Origin: Prorocentrum cordatum | Taxonomy: Eukaryota; Sar; Dinophyceae; Prorocentrales; Prorocentraceae | NCBI GenBank assembly: GCA_963575745.1 | Contig: CAUYUJ010015703.1 | Span: forward strand, 253,269 to 317,268 | DNA length: 64,000 nucleotides | Direction of reading: 5' to 3' | In this document: positions 9,590-22,300 of the stretch, one piece after another | Numbering within the stretch: position 1 is the stretch's first letter | Layout of the letters: every line of letters begins with the position of its first letter | Translations under genes and position numbers: made by a program | Notes under the pieces: model-generated | Told to the model about the DNA's origin: nothing | Databases searched by the model: none | Seen by the model: only the letters and a program-made list of their open reading frames with translations

Positions 9590-10025
9590 GTGCGCGAAGG
9601 GTGCGGTCGCTACCCGTGTCAGGCTCCAAGGGCGTGGCAAGTGTGGCACTCTCTCGACGCTAGAGGGGGTGTGCAAAGGGTGCGGTCGCCATCCGGCCAT
9701 CCGTGCTGGGCTCCCAGGGAGTGTCAGGCGTGGCAATTTTGACGACGCCAAAAGGGGCACGCAGGGGGTGGAGTCGCTATGCGCGTCAGGCTACCAGGGC
9801 GTGGCAGGCGTGACACTTTCTCGACGCCCGAGGGGGGTGCGCAAGTGGTGGGGTCGTTCGCCGTGTCAGGCTCCCAAGGCGTGGCATGCGTGGCATCTCC
9901 TCGACGCCAGAGGGGGTGCGAAGGTGGTGCGGTCTCTATTCGTTGTAGGCTCGCAGGGCGCGGCAGGCATGGCATTTCCTCGACGCCGTAAAGGTTTCGC
10001 AAGGGGCGCGGTCTCTACCCGCGGA
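9590..10025. repeat. 80-bp tandem repeat, about five and a half units
   Basis: Same unit and orientation as 9035-9190; GTCGCTA-type landmarks at about 9604, 9684, 9773, 9854, 9934 and 10009. Units differ at many positions. A CTC microsatellite follows directly at 10035-10135. Confidence 0.75.
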
Positions 10026-10135
10026 AGCTGCTCTTCCTCAGTCCTCCTCATCCTCATGCTCCTCCTGAACCTCCTGCTCTTCCTCCTCCTCCTCCTCCTC
10101 CTCCTTCTCCTCCTCGTCCTCCTCCCGCTCCTCGC

Positions 10136-12068
10136 TTCCCGAAGGCACCGATGCCGAAAAACGGAGTCCTCCTCGGCCAGCTCCTTGATGTCGCAGCCCT
10201 CGCCGAGCGTCTCGCAGCACCTGAAATGGGGGGCAACAAGTGTCAGCGCAGAACCCTCACGCACGCCCTTCCTCAACGGCGGATATGAGGCGAAGGGGAG
10301 CACAGTGAAGAGGAGGATGGAGAGGGTGACGAGGCAGAGGGCATCGACCAGGATGGTAATGACGACGACGGCGGCGACGACGACTGGGCAAGGAGGATGA
10401 TGACGACGAGGACAAGGAGGAAGAGAGAGGGAGGAAGCAAGGCGGGTGATGGGAAGACGGAGAAGAAACACAGGAAGGAACAGGAGAGGGAGGGAGGATA
10501 GAGTGGCACGCTCACTCCATGATCCAGGGCTCCAGGCATACGACGTCGTCTATTGGTCTGCGACAAAGAACATTCCCGCCCTGACACAGAGCTACTGGAT
10601 ACTGGGCCTTGACATGGAATAGCGCAGCCACGGCGAACCATACCTGCGTGTTGCCAGCGCCGCTGAGCAGCTGAGCATCAGCTACTACGAGCCCTGGACA
10701 AGTATTAGTAACTTCGACCTTCGACGGGCACACCACTGCACCGTTGATACAGCCAGTTGGCGGGAAACGGGTGGCGGTCAAAGCTTGGCATGCAAAGCCC
10801 GGCAAGTTTTAAACAGAGCAACCAAAACCGTGGGACCCCCCGTTGTGACAACCACTAAATGGGATTCCGGCAGGCCCTGCATCTGCAGATTAGCGGCGCA
10901 TGGTCAACGACCGGGCGCCGCACAGTCTGCGCATGACAGATCCCATGAACTCCAACTCGGGCACCCTAGCAAGATCCACTCCTGTTCTGTATCCGTGTGC
11001 GGGCGCCTGGGAAGCACCAGGATCTCAAGCGGATACATCATAAGGGCAGCTGCGAACATCACCCCAGTGTCGTGCCAGATTCTCTGCGCTCTGTTCGATG
11101 GACGGTGGGGCCGAGGGCACGGGGTCGCCCACTGCTGGCGGCATTCAACGGGCACATACATGTTATCTTATGTCAGCGGCGCAGAGGGTCCTCAGGCGCG
11201 AACAGCAAATGCAGGTGCTGATTGCGATCGAGCATCGTCGAAGGCGCAGTGTACGAAGCGTCGCACACAGAAGAGTGCAAACATGGGTAGTCGGAAGGAG
11301 AAGCTGTAAGTCCAAACGAACGTGCAGCGGCCAGAGAACCGAGGAGGCTACTCAACTCGTGCGGGCGCATACACAGGCACCGCCTGAGGGCGTGGGCGGC
11401 GGTGCTGTCCGGAACCATGTCGCCGTTTCAGCATCTGGGTGCCAGAGGACACCCAAGCAGTAATCCAAGAGAAAAAGAGAAAGAGAGAGAGACAGAGAGA
11501 ACTAAAGAAAGAGAAAGAGAGAGAGAGAGAGAGAATAAGACAAGCAATAACGTCAAGGAAGTGGAAGCTGCTCGACTCGGGAAGCGCGCCAGGGCATCTT
11601 CGTGGCTATACACGGGGCAGCCAAGACCATCAGAGTGCTTTGCAACCCCGTTGCTCCTCTCTGCTTCCCTTGAGAAAAGGAGGGCTACACGAGCGAAGGG
11701 CGAGACCGAGAATGCCGAGACCGAGACCGAGAACGACGAGCAACAGGAGAAGAGAGGGAGCAAAAGCAGGGGGCAGAAGGGGGAGCAGGAAGCAGCGCAG
11801 CCTGGGAGCAGCAGCGGCAGCAGCAGCAGGACGACGACGCCGCGGGCGATGACGGGCCGCGCGGGCGGAGGAGGCGCCACTTCAGCCTCTCCGGCGACCA
11901 GCCCCGGTCCCAGGCGTACTCCCCGCTGTAGCAGTCGTACGGCGGACCTGAGAGCAGCGCGGGGCGCCCCGCGCAAGCGGCGGCCCGCGGACCCAGCCCC
12001 GCGCCGGGCTCGGGCCCCGCTTCGGGCCCGGGCTCGGGCTCCGGGATCGTGCTCGGGCTCGCGCTGAG
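10136..12068. other. No recognised gene
   Basis: Holds a GA-rich strand (10280-10500), ordinary complexity sequence (10500-11460), a GA microsatellite (11470-11540) and GC-rich CGGGCT repeats (11990-12065). A minus-strand frame at 10904-11161 contains one hydrophobic stretch (DTGVMFAAALMMYPLEILVL) but lacks a convincing start or splice context. Confidence 0.5.
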
Positions 12069-12217
12069 GTCGAGCGTGTCCTCCTGCAGGCGGATTTCGG
12101 ACGAACCATCAAATAGCCAGTGAAGCAAATTTTCAGAAATACTCCAAAAAGTCGTCCCCACACCATTTCTTGGGGGCTCTTTGGAATCATTCCTCCTGCA
12201 GAGGGCAGCTGCTCGGG
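12069..12217 (+). mobile_element. Family D element, copy 3 (diverged)
   Basis: Left end GTCGAGCGTGTCCTCCTGCA, interior GGATTTCGGACGAA and TCCAAAAAGTCGTCCCCA, right end ATTCCTCCTGCAGAGGG. The right inverted repeat has decayed beyond the CAGAGGG block. Confidence 0.65.
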
Positions 12218-12354
12218 CTCGGGCCCGGCCTCGCCGGGCTCGGGCCCCGGGCTTCGGGCTCGGCTTTCGGGCTCGGGCTCCGCCCTCCTGCCTGCCGCCT
12301 CTCGAGCCCCCCGCCTGCTGGCCGCGGGCTGCCCGGCCCCCAGCCGGCCTCATC

Positions 12355-12624
12355 CCCCTCCTCCTCCTCCTCCTCCTCCTCCTCCTCCTCCTCCTCCTCC
12401 TCCTCCTCCTCCTCCTCCTCCTCCTCCTCCTCTCGGGCCCCATCCTCTTGCCCCAGCCGGCCACCGCCAGGAGAGCCCCCTGGCCCCGGAAGGCCTCCAG
12501 GAAGGTTCCCACGAGGAGGCTGAGGAGCATGCACAGGCGTAAATCCCTCGAGCGCCCGTCCTCGCTCCTCGAGCGCCTGTCCTCATCGTCATCATCGTCA
12601 TCATCGTCATCATCATCACCATCG

Positions 12625-12679
<55 letters not shown>

Positions 12680-12699
12680 CCTCATCGTCGTCGTCGTCG

Positions 12700-12744
<45 letters not shown>

Positions 12745-13310
12745 CCATCATCACCATTCATCATAATCATCATCACCATCATCACCATTCATCATCATCA
12801 TCAGCAGCAGCATCAGCATCAGCATCATCATCATCATCATCATAATCAGCATCATCCTCAGTAGCAGCAGCACAAGCACCAGCATTACCCTCATCACCAT
12901 CATCATCATCATCATCATCATCATGATTATGCTCATTAACATCATCACCGTCGTCATCATCATAAGCATCATCATCATCATCAGCAGCATCAGCATTAGC
13001 ATCATCAGCATCATCGTCGTCATCATCATCAGCAGCATCTGCATCATCGCCGCCACCATCATCAACATTAGCATCATACGCATCATGATCAGCAGCATCA
13101 TCATCATCATCATCATCATCGTCATCATTACCACCAGCATCATCATCAGCTTCACCATCGTCATCATCATCGTCATCATCATTGTCATCATCGTCATGAT
13201 CGTCATCGTCGCCATCATCATCAGCAGCATCATCGTCACCGTCCACATCGCCATTACCATCACCATCATCACCATCATCAGCATCATCATCATCAGTATC
13301 ATATTCCTCC
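12355..13310. repeat. (CTC)n then a 720-bp (CAT)n-type microsatellite
   Basis: 12355-12433 is pure CTC repeat. From 12588 to about 13310 the plus strand is CATCATCAT with interspersed CAG, CAC and CGT, the largest trinucleotide tract in the window. Apparent proteins of poly-Ser, poly-Asp or poly-His/Ile on either strand are artefacts. No gene is recognised from 13310 to 15100; 13525-14640 has balanced composition but no coding signal I trust. Confidence 0.85.
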
Positions 13311-15099
13311 TGTTCTCCTCCGACTCCTCCTCCTCCTCCTGCGAGTGTTCACCTCCCCGCATCCGTGCGCGCAACGTGTGCCTCCTGCTCCTCCACCTCC
13401 TCGTCTCCACACCTCCTCATCGGCGTCGTCGCCGTGGCGGTTGTGGTGGTGGTCCTCCTCCCCCTCCTCCTCATGCGCCTTGTCCTTTTTGCTTCTGCCG
13501 CAGGGCCTAGAACACTCACTGTGTTAACCACTTGTTCCCGTCACGATATTCAAGCACAAACTACACGGTTGACAAGGTGAAAGACACGACACAGGAGACA
13601 ACGCTGCTGCTACACATGGCCCATGGCGATTAGGCACTATCTTCGGCATGGCCAGTGCTGCCTCTTTAGAGTCAGGGCCTGAGCCGTGAGAGAAGTAACG
13701 TGTCGTGACAAACGTTCCTAACAACATGTCGCATAAACAATTACGGTATCGTATCGTCCACGTGGCACCGCAGCTTCAAGATACCACGCTGCTGCAAAAC
13801 ACGACGTCGCCCCTGTGCCGCCATCGGTGCAGACAATGAGGCTGCCACGGTACAAATCTACCGGCTCAAATGGGGAACACTGGTACTATGACTTTCCCTC
13901 GTCCATTGTGACGTTCACGAGGTGACCTCGCGCCTTTGCCAAAGTACGATGTCATCGCGGTCACGCGGCGGCCGCCAACGATAGTGCACAATGTCCTCAC
14001 AAGGTCGCGTGATACGGCTCGACATTGGTGCCACAGACGGAGCTGTCAAGATGTTAGCACCAATTGCGACGTCAGCAAGTGGCGGGCAATCCGTGATGCA
14101 GAGCGCACGTCCACGGTCGCCGTCCCAAGTAGCAGGAGGTGCGCCCTTCCCGTGATCCCCAGGAATATCTTCCAACGGACGTGAACCAGTCCTCCTTCGC
14201 TTCGAGCACGATGGCGCCGCTGTGACTGTCTGCTCTGCGCTGTCGACTTGACCAAAGAACAACTCTCATCTTGTGCAACATCGTCTTTCCCAGAAAAAGT
14301 AGGTTCGCATCCGCTCGATCCCTGTCAGCATGCATCCCACTGGGAACGCCACTCGGCACCGACCACGGGCAGGAACACGTCCTCCCATTCAACTCTGCGC
14401 CCACGTCCTGCGTGCGACGCTCCCTGCGTTCCCCTCTCCCGCTTCCCATCAAGCACACCGCTTCCCAACCCCAGCTGGCACGAAAGAAGCACGGCAGAAC
14501 AGGGTAGGTGTGGCATCCACGGCCCATGGCAAACGCTTCACGCCAAGAGCTTCTGAATACGCTGTGGCGAGCACGACAATGCAACGGCTTCACACCAGAA
14601 AGAAGAAACATACGTCCCTAAACTGTGGGCCGGACGTAACATGATTGGTGATGCACTTCACCCGACCTCCGACGAAATCCGAGCACTTCCTGTAACATTC
14701 GAAACTCCTACATTTGAACCTTGATCAGGACGTGTTCCGAAGGGTGCCATGTGGAGCGACAATGTGCTTCCGAACCTTCCTCGTCCTCGTCCTCATCCTC
14801 CCCCCTCCCTCCTACTTCCCTCCCCCCCTCCTCCCTTCCTCTTCGCCGTGACTCTATGGGTGCGCGTTCGCCCGTTTCTCGCAAGCGCCTATATGAAACA
14901 GATTGCCAACCGCGAAGACGCCGCCACAACGGTGTTGGCTGCCCCAGCATGTCCCAGCATGGGATCGGGATCCCTGGGTCTGCGACAAACTGGGCAGGGC
15001 GCCGAAATTTGGAAATCCCTGTTGGCTGCCCTTGTCGTGCCAGGCAGTCTGGGGACATCCCACCTCGAAGGGAAACTTAACGTCTTGCAGTCACTCCTC

Positions 15100-16440
15100 C
15101 TACTTCTCGTTCTCCCTCCTCCTCCTCCTCCTCCTCCTCCTCGTCAAACCTCCCCTCTTCCTCCCTCCTCCCTCCTCCTCGGCGTTTACGCACTGCAGCT
15201 GCTGATCCCTCCTCCTTCTCCTCCTCCTCCTCCTCCTCCTCCTCCTCCTCCTCCTCCTCCTCCTCCTCCTCCTCCTCCCCCCTCCATCCCCTCCTCCCCA
15301 TCCGTCCCTTCCCTCCTCTTTCTCCTCCTCTTTCTCCTCCTATCCCTCCTTTCCACTCCTTCCTTCCCCTTTCTTCCCCCTCCTCCTTCTCCCCCTATCC
15401 CCCTCCGCCCTGCGCATCTCTCGCTTTGTCACCCCCGCACCCCCACCCCGCTGCTCCCCCGCCTCTCTCTTATCGACTACACGCAAGGGTGACCCTGGGT
15501 AAGAGAGACCGTTGGTGCACGGCTTTTTGGGGCCGCGGGGACACCAAACCTGGGCGCGCAAGTCGGTGCTACCGCTTCGTTTTCAGCCATCTGAGGGCCC
15601 ACCTGTGCCCGCACCAAAGGTCACTCCAGCGAAAGGTCACTCTCACGTCTAGTCGATCTTACCTCTCAAATCCCTTCAGCCCTTCTCCTCCTGCCGCCCT
15701 TCCGCGACCCCCCCCTGTCGTGCTCTGCTCTTGCCTGCCGCCACCTCTCCTCACAGCTTCCTCTGCCATCTTCTCCGTTGCACCTCACCTCCTCCTCACC
15801 TCCTCCTCCTCCTCCTCCTCCTCCTCCTCCTCCTCCTCCTCCCGCCTTCTTCTTCTTCTTCTTCTCCTCCTCCTCCTCCTACTCCTCTTCCTCCTCTTCT
15901 TCCTCCTCCTCCTCCTCCTTTCGCCTTCTTCTCCTCCTCGCATTCCCCCCTCCCACCTGGCTCCCTCCCTCACCTGCCTCGCGCATGATCCCTCGTGCCT
16001 TCCCTCCGCCCTCCCCCTTGGCGACGAGCTCGCAGGACGAGGATGTGGAGACGGAAACTGATACGGATAGAGTATACCGCGCATGGATTTCAATCTACAC
16101 AAATGTATGTATACAGACAGACGCACAGAGAGAGAGAGAGAGGGAGAGGGAGAGGGAGGCAGAGAGAGAGGGAGAAAGGACACAAAAACGGTAGAGGGGG
16201 CGAAGACGAGCACAGATGAGCGAGGGGGGGAATATTGTAGGAGGGGGACGAGGAGAAGGAGGAGGAGGAGGAGGAGGAGGAGGAGGAGAAGCGGGAGGGG
16301 GACCAGGAGGAGCGGGAGGGGGACCAGGAGGAGGAGGAGGAGGAGGAGGAGGAGTAAACGAAAGAGGGAAAGGAGGATGGGGGGGAAGAGGACCAAGACC
16401 ACGGCAGCAAGGGGGAGGAAGAGGAGAAGTGAGAAGTGTC
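15100..16440. repeat. CTC-rich tracts followed by GGA-rich tract
   Basis: Plus strand is CTCCTC-rich at 15110-15400 and 15790-15960, then switches to GAGAGA (16125-16185) and GGAGGA (16255-16440). The strand switch makes a loosely inverted arrangement. No gene seen. Confidence 0.75.
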
Positions 16441-16659
16441 GATTCGAGAAGTTCGTACTCCATCACTTTCCCCCTCCTCCCCCTCCCCCCCTCCCACAGA
16501 GAACTCCGGAGGACTGTGGAGGGCCCCGACGGCACCGGAGGCCCCCCGAGCGGAGCCTCCGGACTCTCGAGCCGCGATCCTCGCTCGCCGCTCCTCGCCG
16601 CCGCCCTCTGCACTCGCACATCGGCCCCTGAACTTTGGCGGCGCGCAGAAGGGGGTGGA

Positions 16660-16790
16660 GGGAGGGGGGAAGGCTTCTTAGAAGGAGGCTGCTGCTTAGA
16701 GGGCGGCGACCTTACATCTACACAGAAGGACCGCGCCTTCTCAGAAGCAGGGGTGCTTCTGGGAAGCCCTCCCCCCTCCCTCCACCCCCC
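16660..16790. mobile_element. Family F element, degenerate copy
   Basis: Contains GAAGGCTTCTTAGAAGGAGG, CTTCTCAGAAGCAGG and CTTCTGGGAAGCCC in inverted arrangement, matching the family F theme. Edges are not clear. Confidence 0.4.
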
Positions 16791-16924
16791 TCCGCGCGTG
16801 GCCGAACACTCCCCGACCTGTCCAGCGGTGCTGCGCGACTGGAACTCCGATGCGACTCTGGCCGTGGCGACGGGGGCGCCCCGGGAGGCCACATACACAC
16901 ACAAAACCAGAGATCCCCTGTGTA

Positions 16925-17105
16925 ATGAAGGGGCCCCAGGACACACAAATGAATACACACAAATAAAAAGATCACCCATCTTTTCCCATATTTTCCCAGA
17001 TGTTCTGGGTTTTTGTCTTCCCCCCCACTTCCCATATTTTCCCATATTTTCGGTGGAATCGACGGTTAATTGTGTCTGTGTGTTTTTTCTCCTCCTGAGT
17101 TACGG
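16925..17105 (+). mobile_element. Family C element, intact copy
   Basis: Starts AAGGGGCCCCAGGACACACA, continues AATACACACAAAT, contains TGTTCTGGGTTTTTGTCTTC followed by a C run and CCCATATTTTCCCATATTTT, and ends TTAATTGTGTCTGTGTGTTT with TCCTCCTGA. A/C-rich left end and T/G-rich right end form an inverted repeat. Probably an intron of a minus-strand gene, although flanking exons are not recognised. Confidence 0.7.
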
Positions 17106-17659
17106 ATGGCAGCGGGCTTCGGACAAAAAAAACAACCACCCGCCCGAGGTCCATCGGCGCCATGCCGCAGGGGCGGATGCAACGCATGGGAAAAACGCGC
17201 GTGCCTGAAGATCCAGGACGCCATCCACTCCGTCTGCCTCCGCCCGAAGACCCAGGACGGAAAGAGCGAATGAGACCGACGCCCCAGGGTTCAGGCCCCG
17301 CGCCGAGAAAAGATGCACACGTCCGAGCGATGGCAAGTAAGAGTGACCCTAGACAAGAGTGGCCTTTGGTCCACGGCCTTCGGGGGGCCGCGGGGGGGGC
17401 ATCCCCAAGCGCACAAGACGCTAGTATCGCATCACGTTCGGCGATCGAGGACCCCAGTGGGCCCGCAACAAAAGATCACTCCGGCGAAGGGTCACTGATG
17501 ACGTGGAACCGATCCAGGCACGGCAGGAAGGGGGGAGCCCCCCCCGCCAGGATCAGCTACGCACATGTTTGACTGCCCCCAGGGCCCGACCACGGCGCGG
17601 CCCCTACCCCCTGGAGCGCGACACGAGCAGGCAGGCAGCGCGAATGAGCAATAATGTGC

Positions 17660-17835
17660 GGCGACAGCCGGACCCTACCCCTACCAACCCTCGACCCTCC
17701 CGAATCGACGGGAGGCTGGGGAGAGGTTTGGAGTTCGCCACGTGTTCGACGAATTCCGAGCCCTACCGCCCCCCGCCCATGGAGTGGCCTGAATCGTTGA
17801 CCGGCGAGGGTAGCGTGCGGATTTGGCCGACGAGA
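17660..17835 (+). mobile_element. Family B element, second copy
   Basis: Same order of blocks as 5403-5586: CCGGACCCTACCCCTACC, CCCGAATCGACGGGAGGC, GAGTTCGCC, GACGAATTCCGAGCCCTACC, CCATGGAGTGGCCTGAATC, and a right end GCGAGGGTAGCGTGCGGATT that is the inverse of the left. Confidence 0.65.
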
Positions 17836-17879
17836 GCACCAATCCGCCCGCCCGACCATCCAGGACTGCATGGAAGGAG

Positions 17880-18412
17880 ATGAAGGGGCAAAGAAATGGA
17901 CACAGATCCCAGGATTCCCCTCATGTTCTCCTACGTTCTCGGTTTTCGTCTCCCCCCCTCACACTTCCCATACAGTCAGCCCGCATAGACAGGATGGGCG
18001 GCCTTCCCAAGGGTGCCCTTGCATCCTTGCCTCTTCGGTCCATCCTTGGCAACTTTCGTTGGCCGCGCCCCGCTGGAGAAGTTTCGACATGGTCCTCCAA
18101 GGCCCTTTCATCCCTATCGCGCTGCCTTACGATATGGGCCGACTGTATTAGAAGAAAGAAGAGCGCCATAAACATAAACTTTTGGCGCTCCGCGCGGATT
18201 TCTTGGATCCGCGATGGACTCCCCTCCCTGGCCAGGAGGGCGCCAGGGGCGGCGCCGGAGGCGCCGCCAGGGGGGGGGCCCAGCGTGGATCCAAGAAATA
18301 CACGCGGAGCCCCAAAAAGGTGTCTCTGTATGGCCTTTTTCTTCTTCGAGACTGCATGTCCCAACATTTTCCTGCGAATCGACGACTCTTTGTGTCTCTC
18401 TGCGTGTGTTGT
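17880..18412 (+). mobile_element. Family C element split by a family E insertion
   Basis: The left half (17880-17985: GATGAAGGGGCAAAG, TTCTCGGTTTTCGTCTCC, CACTTCCCATACAG) and right half (18355-18412: ACATTTTCCTGCGAATCGAC, TTTGTGTCTCTCTGCGTGTG) match the ends of family C. About 370 bp including family E copy 1 lie between them. The right half runs into the TGTGC tract at 18405. Confidence 0.55.
18160..18335. mobile_element. Family E palindromic element, copy 1
   Basis: Left CATAAACATAAAC then GGCGCTCCGCGCGGAT, TTCTTGGATCCGCG; right half carries the inverse, GTGGATCCAAGAAATACACG and GCGGAGCCCC. The centre is an inverted GGCGCCGCC-type GC block. Other copies: 39.46, 41.2, 53.6 and 55.95 kb. Confidence 0.65.
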
Positions 18413-18652
18413 GTGTTGTGTTGTGTTGTGCTGTGCTGTGCTGTGCTGTGTTGTGCTGTGCTGTGCTGTGCTGTGCTGTGCTGTGCTGTGCTGTGCTGTG
18501 TTGTGCTGTTGTGTTGTGTTGTATTGTGTTGTGTTGTGTTGTGTTGTGTTATGTTGTGTTGTGTTGTGCTGTGTTGTGCTGTGCTGTGCTGTGCTGTGCT
18601 GTGTTGTGCTGTGTTGCGTTGCGTTGCGTTGCGTTGCGTTGCGTTGCGTGCC
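18405..18652. repeat. TGTGC/TGTGT pentamer tract
   Basis: About 50 pentamers of TGTGC, TGTGT, TATTG-type and finally TGCGT. Frames rich in Cys/Val/Leu or Thr/Gln/His across it are artefacts. Confidence 0.85.
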
Positions 18653-18884
18653 TCGGTGCCTGTGTTCTTGCCCCCCTCCCGAGGAAAAAGCGGCGCGAGG
18701 CCGCCGCCCCGCACGCCGCGCCGCGGGGGGTCCGAGGCCGCGGCTCGTGGTCGAGGCCGCAAGGGCGCTCACGGCGGCGGGCGCGGCGCCGGCCTGGGCG
18801 GGCGAGGCGCCCGCCTGCGGGGGGGCCCGCAGGGCGGCGGAGGGGGGGGGGGGGGCGAGGAGAGCGGAGGGCGGTGGGGGGGTC

Positions 18885-19234
18885 CTCCTCCTCGTCGTCG
18901 TCCTCCTCCTCCTCCTCCTCTCCTCCTCCTCCTCCTCCTCTTCCTCGTCGTCGTCCTCCTCCTCCTCCTCGTCCTGGGGGGGGGGGGGGGGGGGGGGCGG
19001 GCGGGGGGGGGAGGAGGCGAGGGGAGGAGGAGGCAAGGGGGGAGGAGGAGGAGGAGGAGGAGGAAGGAGGAGGAGGAGGAGGAGGAGGAGGAGGGGAGGA
19101 TGAGGAGAGGAGGAGGAGGAGGAGGAGGAGGAGGAGGAGGAGGAGGAGGAGGAGGAGGAGGAGGAGAGGAGGAGGAGGAAGAGGAGGGAGGGAGGAGAGG
19201 AGGAGGAGGAGGAGGAGGAGGAGGAGGGAGGAGG
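18885..19234. repeat. TCC tract, G-runs and GGA tract at the 3' side of the LINE
   Basis: Plus strand is CTCCTC (18890-18972), then a G-run of about 24 (18976-19000), then GGAGGA up to 19234. In the orientation of the LINE (minus) the last part reads TCC repeats beginning right after its A tail. Confidence 0.85.
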
Positions 19235-19342
19235 TTTTTTGCTGCAAGAACGATGCCTGGCGGTCCCCGCCCCAGCTCGCCACAAGAGAAAGAGAGGATG
19301 GGCGGGCACTCCGCCACGGGGTGCCTCCCGCCCCGTCCTGCC

Positions 19343-22300
19343 TCAGTCCATGAGGCACTCCCAGAAAGCGTCACACTCCTCCTGTACCAGGGAGCGCGGT
19401 ACCGCTTCGAGGGAGACCTTCACTGCGTAAGGATTCCTGCCTCGGCGCAGGAGCGAGAGGCGGTACCCTGCGGTGGGGTTCGCTGGGGCCCCGACGCAGG
19501 CGCCCAGGAGCTTGTACCCCCTCTCGCTCGAAAAGACACCGCACCGATCGCAGAAGGTATACTGGCCCACTCGGTGCAGCCCGTGCCCTAGGGCCGCTCC
19601 ACGGAGGGCGGGAGAAATGTCTCCTTCCCCATCCCCCCGCCCCAGCCCGACACCCCAACGACGATCCACCCTCATCTTACCCAGGCAGGGTCTGCGCGCC
19701 AACGCGCGCTTGGTCTTGCCGGAGAAAGCTTTGCGGCCACACGTCGAGCAACGCCACGCCCCCCTCCTCCAGAGGAGGACGTGAGCTCGGGCCCCCTCGG
19801 GCGGTCCTTGCCGCCTTCGGCTGGCCCCGCTGGAGCCCGCGGCAGGCCTCCCCGTGGAATCCCCGAAATCCGCAGTCAACCCCGTCACCCCCGCCACCAG
19901 AGTCAACACCGCCTGGACCTCCGCCGAGCGGGTGGTCCAGGTCTGGGCCTTCCACGGGGGGACCTCCTGCATGTCGGCCCCTAGGCGGGCCTCATTATCT
20001 GCCAATTGGTTCCCTTGAAAATCGAGAAAACTTTCGTGCGAGTCATCCTTCGGCCCGCGCGCATGGGCCTTTACCTTGACGGCCTGGAAGTCGCCTTCTT
20101 GGCTGAAACTATCCTGGAGCTGGGCCCAAATCCTGCCCCAGAGGTCGGCGTGAGGCCTCCGAGGGCTGCAGCACCAACGGGGACCTCTACGGAGGCCTCG
20201 AATGACTGAACTGTTGTCGATCCCTACCCTCAGCGGAGGGTGGGCGCTATACAGCAACTTGAGCAATCCATACAATTCAGCACGGAGGACGGAGGCGAGG
20301 ATACGCAGCCCTGGGAGGGTACCCCGCATGGCCTTGACAGCCCCCCCGTCCTGGTCCAGGAAAACGAAGCCCCAACCGAAGCTCTTGAGCCCTGGTGGGC
20401 CTCTGGCCGATCCGTCAGAGTAGGCCCACCCTGAGACCAGCGGGGGATTCACAAAATCGGGGTTTTCATCCGCCAGGGCATTAATCCAATCAGACTGCGG
20501 GTCCTCCAGGGGGTGCTCGTGAAGCCCACGGGAGAAGAGGAGGGAATCCGAGGAGGAGGATTCAGCACGATGCACGATCCCTTGGAGGCCCTCAGCCTCT
20601 GCGACGGTGGCTCTCGCCGCTCCTCGGTCTGGGCAACAACAGAAATGATGGTGCTGACATCCGACTTCTGCGCCACAGGCTTGGCAGGACCTGTCGTCCC
20701 CGAAGCCCGCGCGCCAGACCTTTTCCTGGGTCCAGAAGTCTCGGCCCATGTAGGCCAGGATAGCCGATCGCCTCTGCGGCGATCGGTTAGCCTTTCGCCG
20801 AAGGAGAGCCCGAATAGGCTCGAGGAAAGGACGGGTGATTCCGAGGTCCCTGGAGGCCGCCCAGGAGGTCATAACCGCAAATTCCAAACGGGTCCAGATC
20901 AGCTTCTTGAGACACTGCGGTGCCGTCCTACGCAACTCCCAGTGCTGCCCGAGATGGTCGGAGAAAACGTGAGGGGCAGGCCACGTCCACGAGAGGAGAT
21001 GGAGTGTGGCCCAGACGGCTGAGGCAGGTCCTTTTATCTGTCTCCAGGGGTTGCTCCCAGGCTTGGCGGCAGCAGCCGCCGCAACAGCTCCACGCCACCC
21101 CGCAGCCATGATCTCCCCATGGCTGCCAGCAAAGATAGCCTCCGCCCATTTGAGCAGTGGCTTCGTGCAAGCGTCGACCAGGGGGTCGCAGCGAAGCGTC
21201 CACAGGCGCAGCAGTCGGTCCTTACCGATTGCGTTCCCGCCCAGCGCTGAAGCCATGAGAGCCCTCGCTCGGGTGAGCCGAGTCGGGTCCATTCCGAGGC
21301 AGACCGCCCCATACAGCACAGAGGGGAGAAATCCCATACGCGCAACTTGAAAAGTGCGCGCACCCTGATTGCCGAGACTCGACAACTTACTTCTGCGTCG
21401 CCGAGCGCTCCCCATCCTGGCATCGGCCCTGGCGCGCAGCGACACAACTCCTGCTCCCGCCGAATCAACTCCAAGCTGCGTGCTGTTGGCCTGGACATCC
21501 AGTCCCAGGCTGTGGGCCCAGCCTTTGATGCGGGCCCGCAGGGAGCGCTGCGCTGTCATGATGAACCCCTTGCCCTTCGGCTTGTCTGGTCGGGCCCTGG
21601 AGACGGGGATCCCACGGGCCTCCATTTCATCAATATACTGGGTCGTGGCGGCATGCAACGAGGCCGAGACATCCGCCTCCGCACCTCGCGCCTGAATGCT
21701 TAAATCATCGACAAATAGCTTCAGCTGCATGGCAGGGTGCTCTTGCGCCAACCCGTCTACAACTGACAAAATAGCTAGCTTGAGGCATATCGTGCCCCCG
21801 CTGCTGCCAGCAACGACTGCAGAGAAGGTGGTGACTGAGTGCACCGACACCACTCCGCGGAACGAAACAACGCGCGTGGCTGTGTATATTGAGATCAGGA
21901 GCTTCAAAAGCTGCAAACGAAACTGATGCGTGGGCGCCTCGGCCCACAGCAAGTACATCGTGACATGCTCAAACGCCTCCTCGAGGTCTAAGACCGCCGT
22001 GCCCGTCACCTCCCCAGGTTGGGCTCCTTCGTCGAACAGCATCTGCTGCCATATCGCTTCCTCTGATCCCCCGCCTGGCGCCGCGAAGTCGTAGTCCCGT
22101 CGAATCTCCCGCTCCCAGTCGTGGAGCTGGTGCGAGTGCGCGCGCTCCACCAGCCGCGCTGCAGTGGTGAGGAGGCCGATGGGCCTAGTCCCCCCACCCT
22201 GCTTGGCCAGTAGAAGATACATCACGTAGCGCAGCTGGGGGGGGGCCACCTGGCCGTGCGCGACGCGTAGGCGACGAAGGCGGCCAGGAACACGAGCCCT

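Noticed and set aside
11685-12788. Minus-strand frame of 367 codons with poly-Asp and Arg-rich stretches
   Set aside because: It is the translation of CAT and CTC microsatellites; the other strand is equally open with poly-Ser.
17921-19309. Frames of 380-470 codons on both strands
   Set aside because: They cross the TGTGC pentamer tract and TCC/GGA tracts; length comes from the absence of stops in simple repeats.
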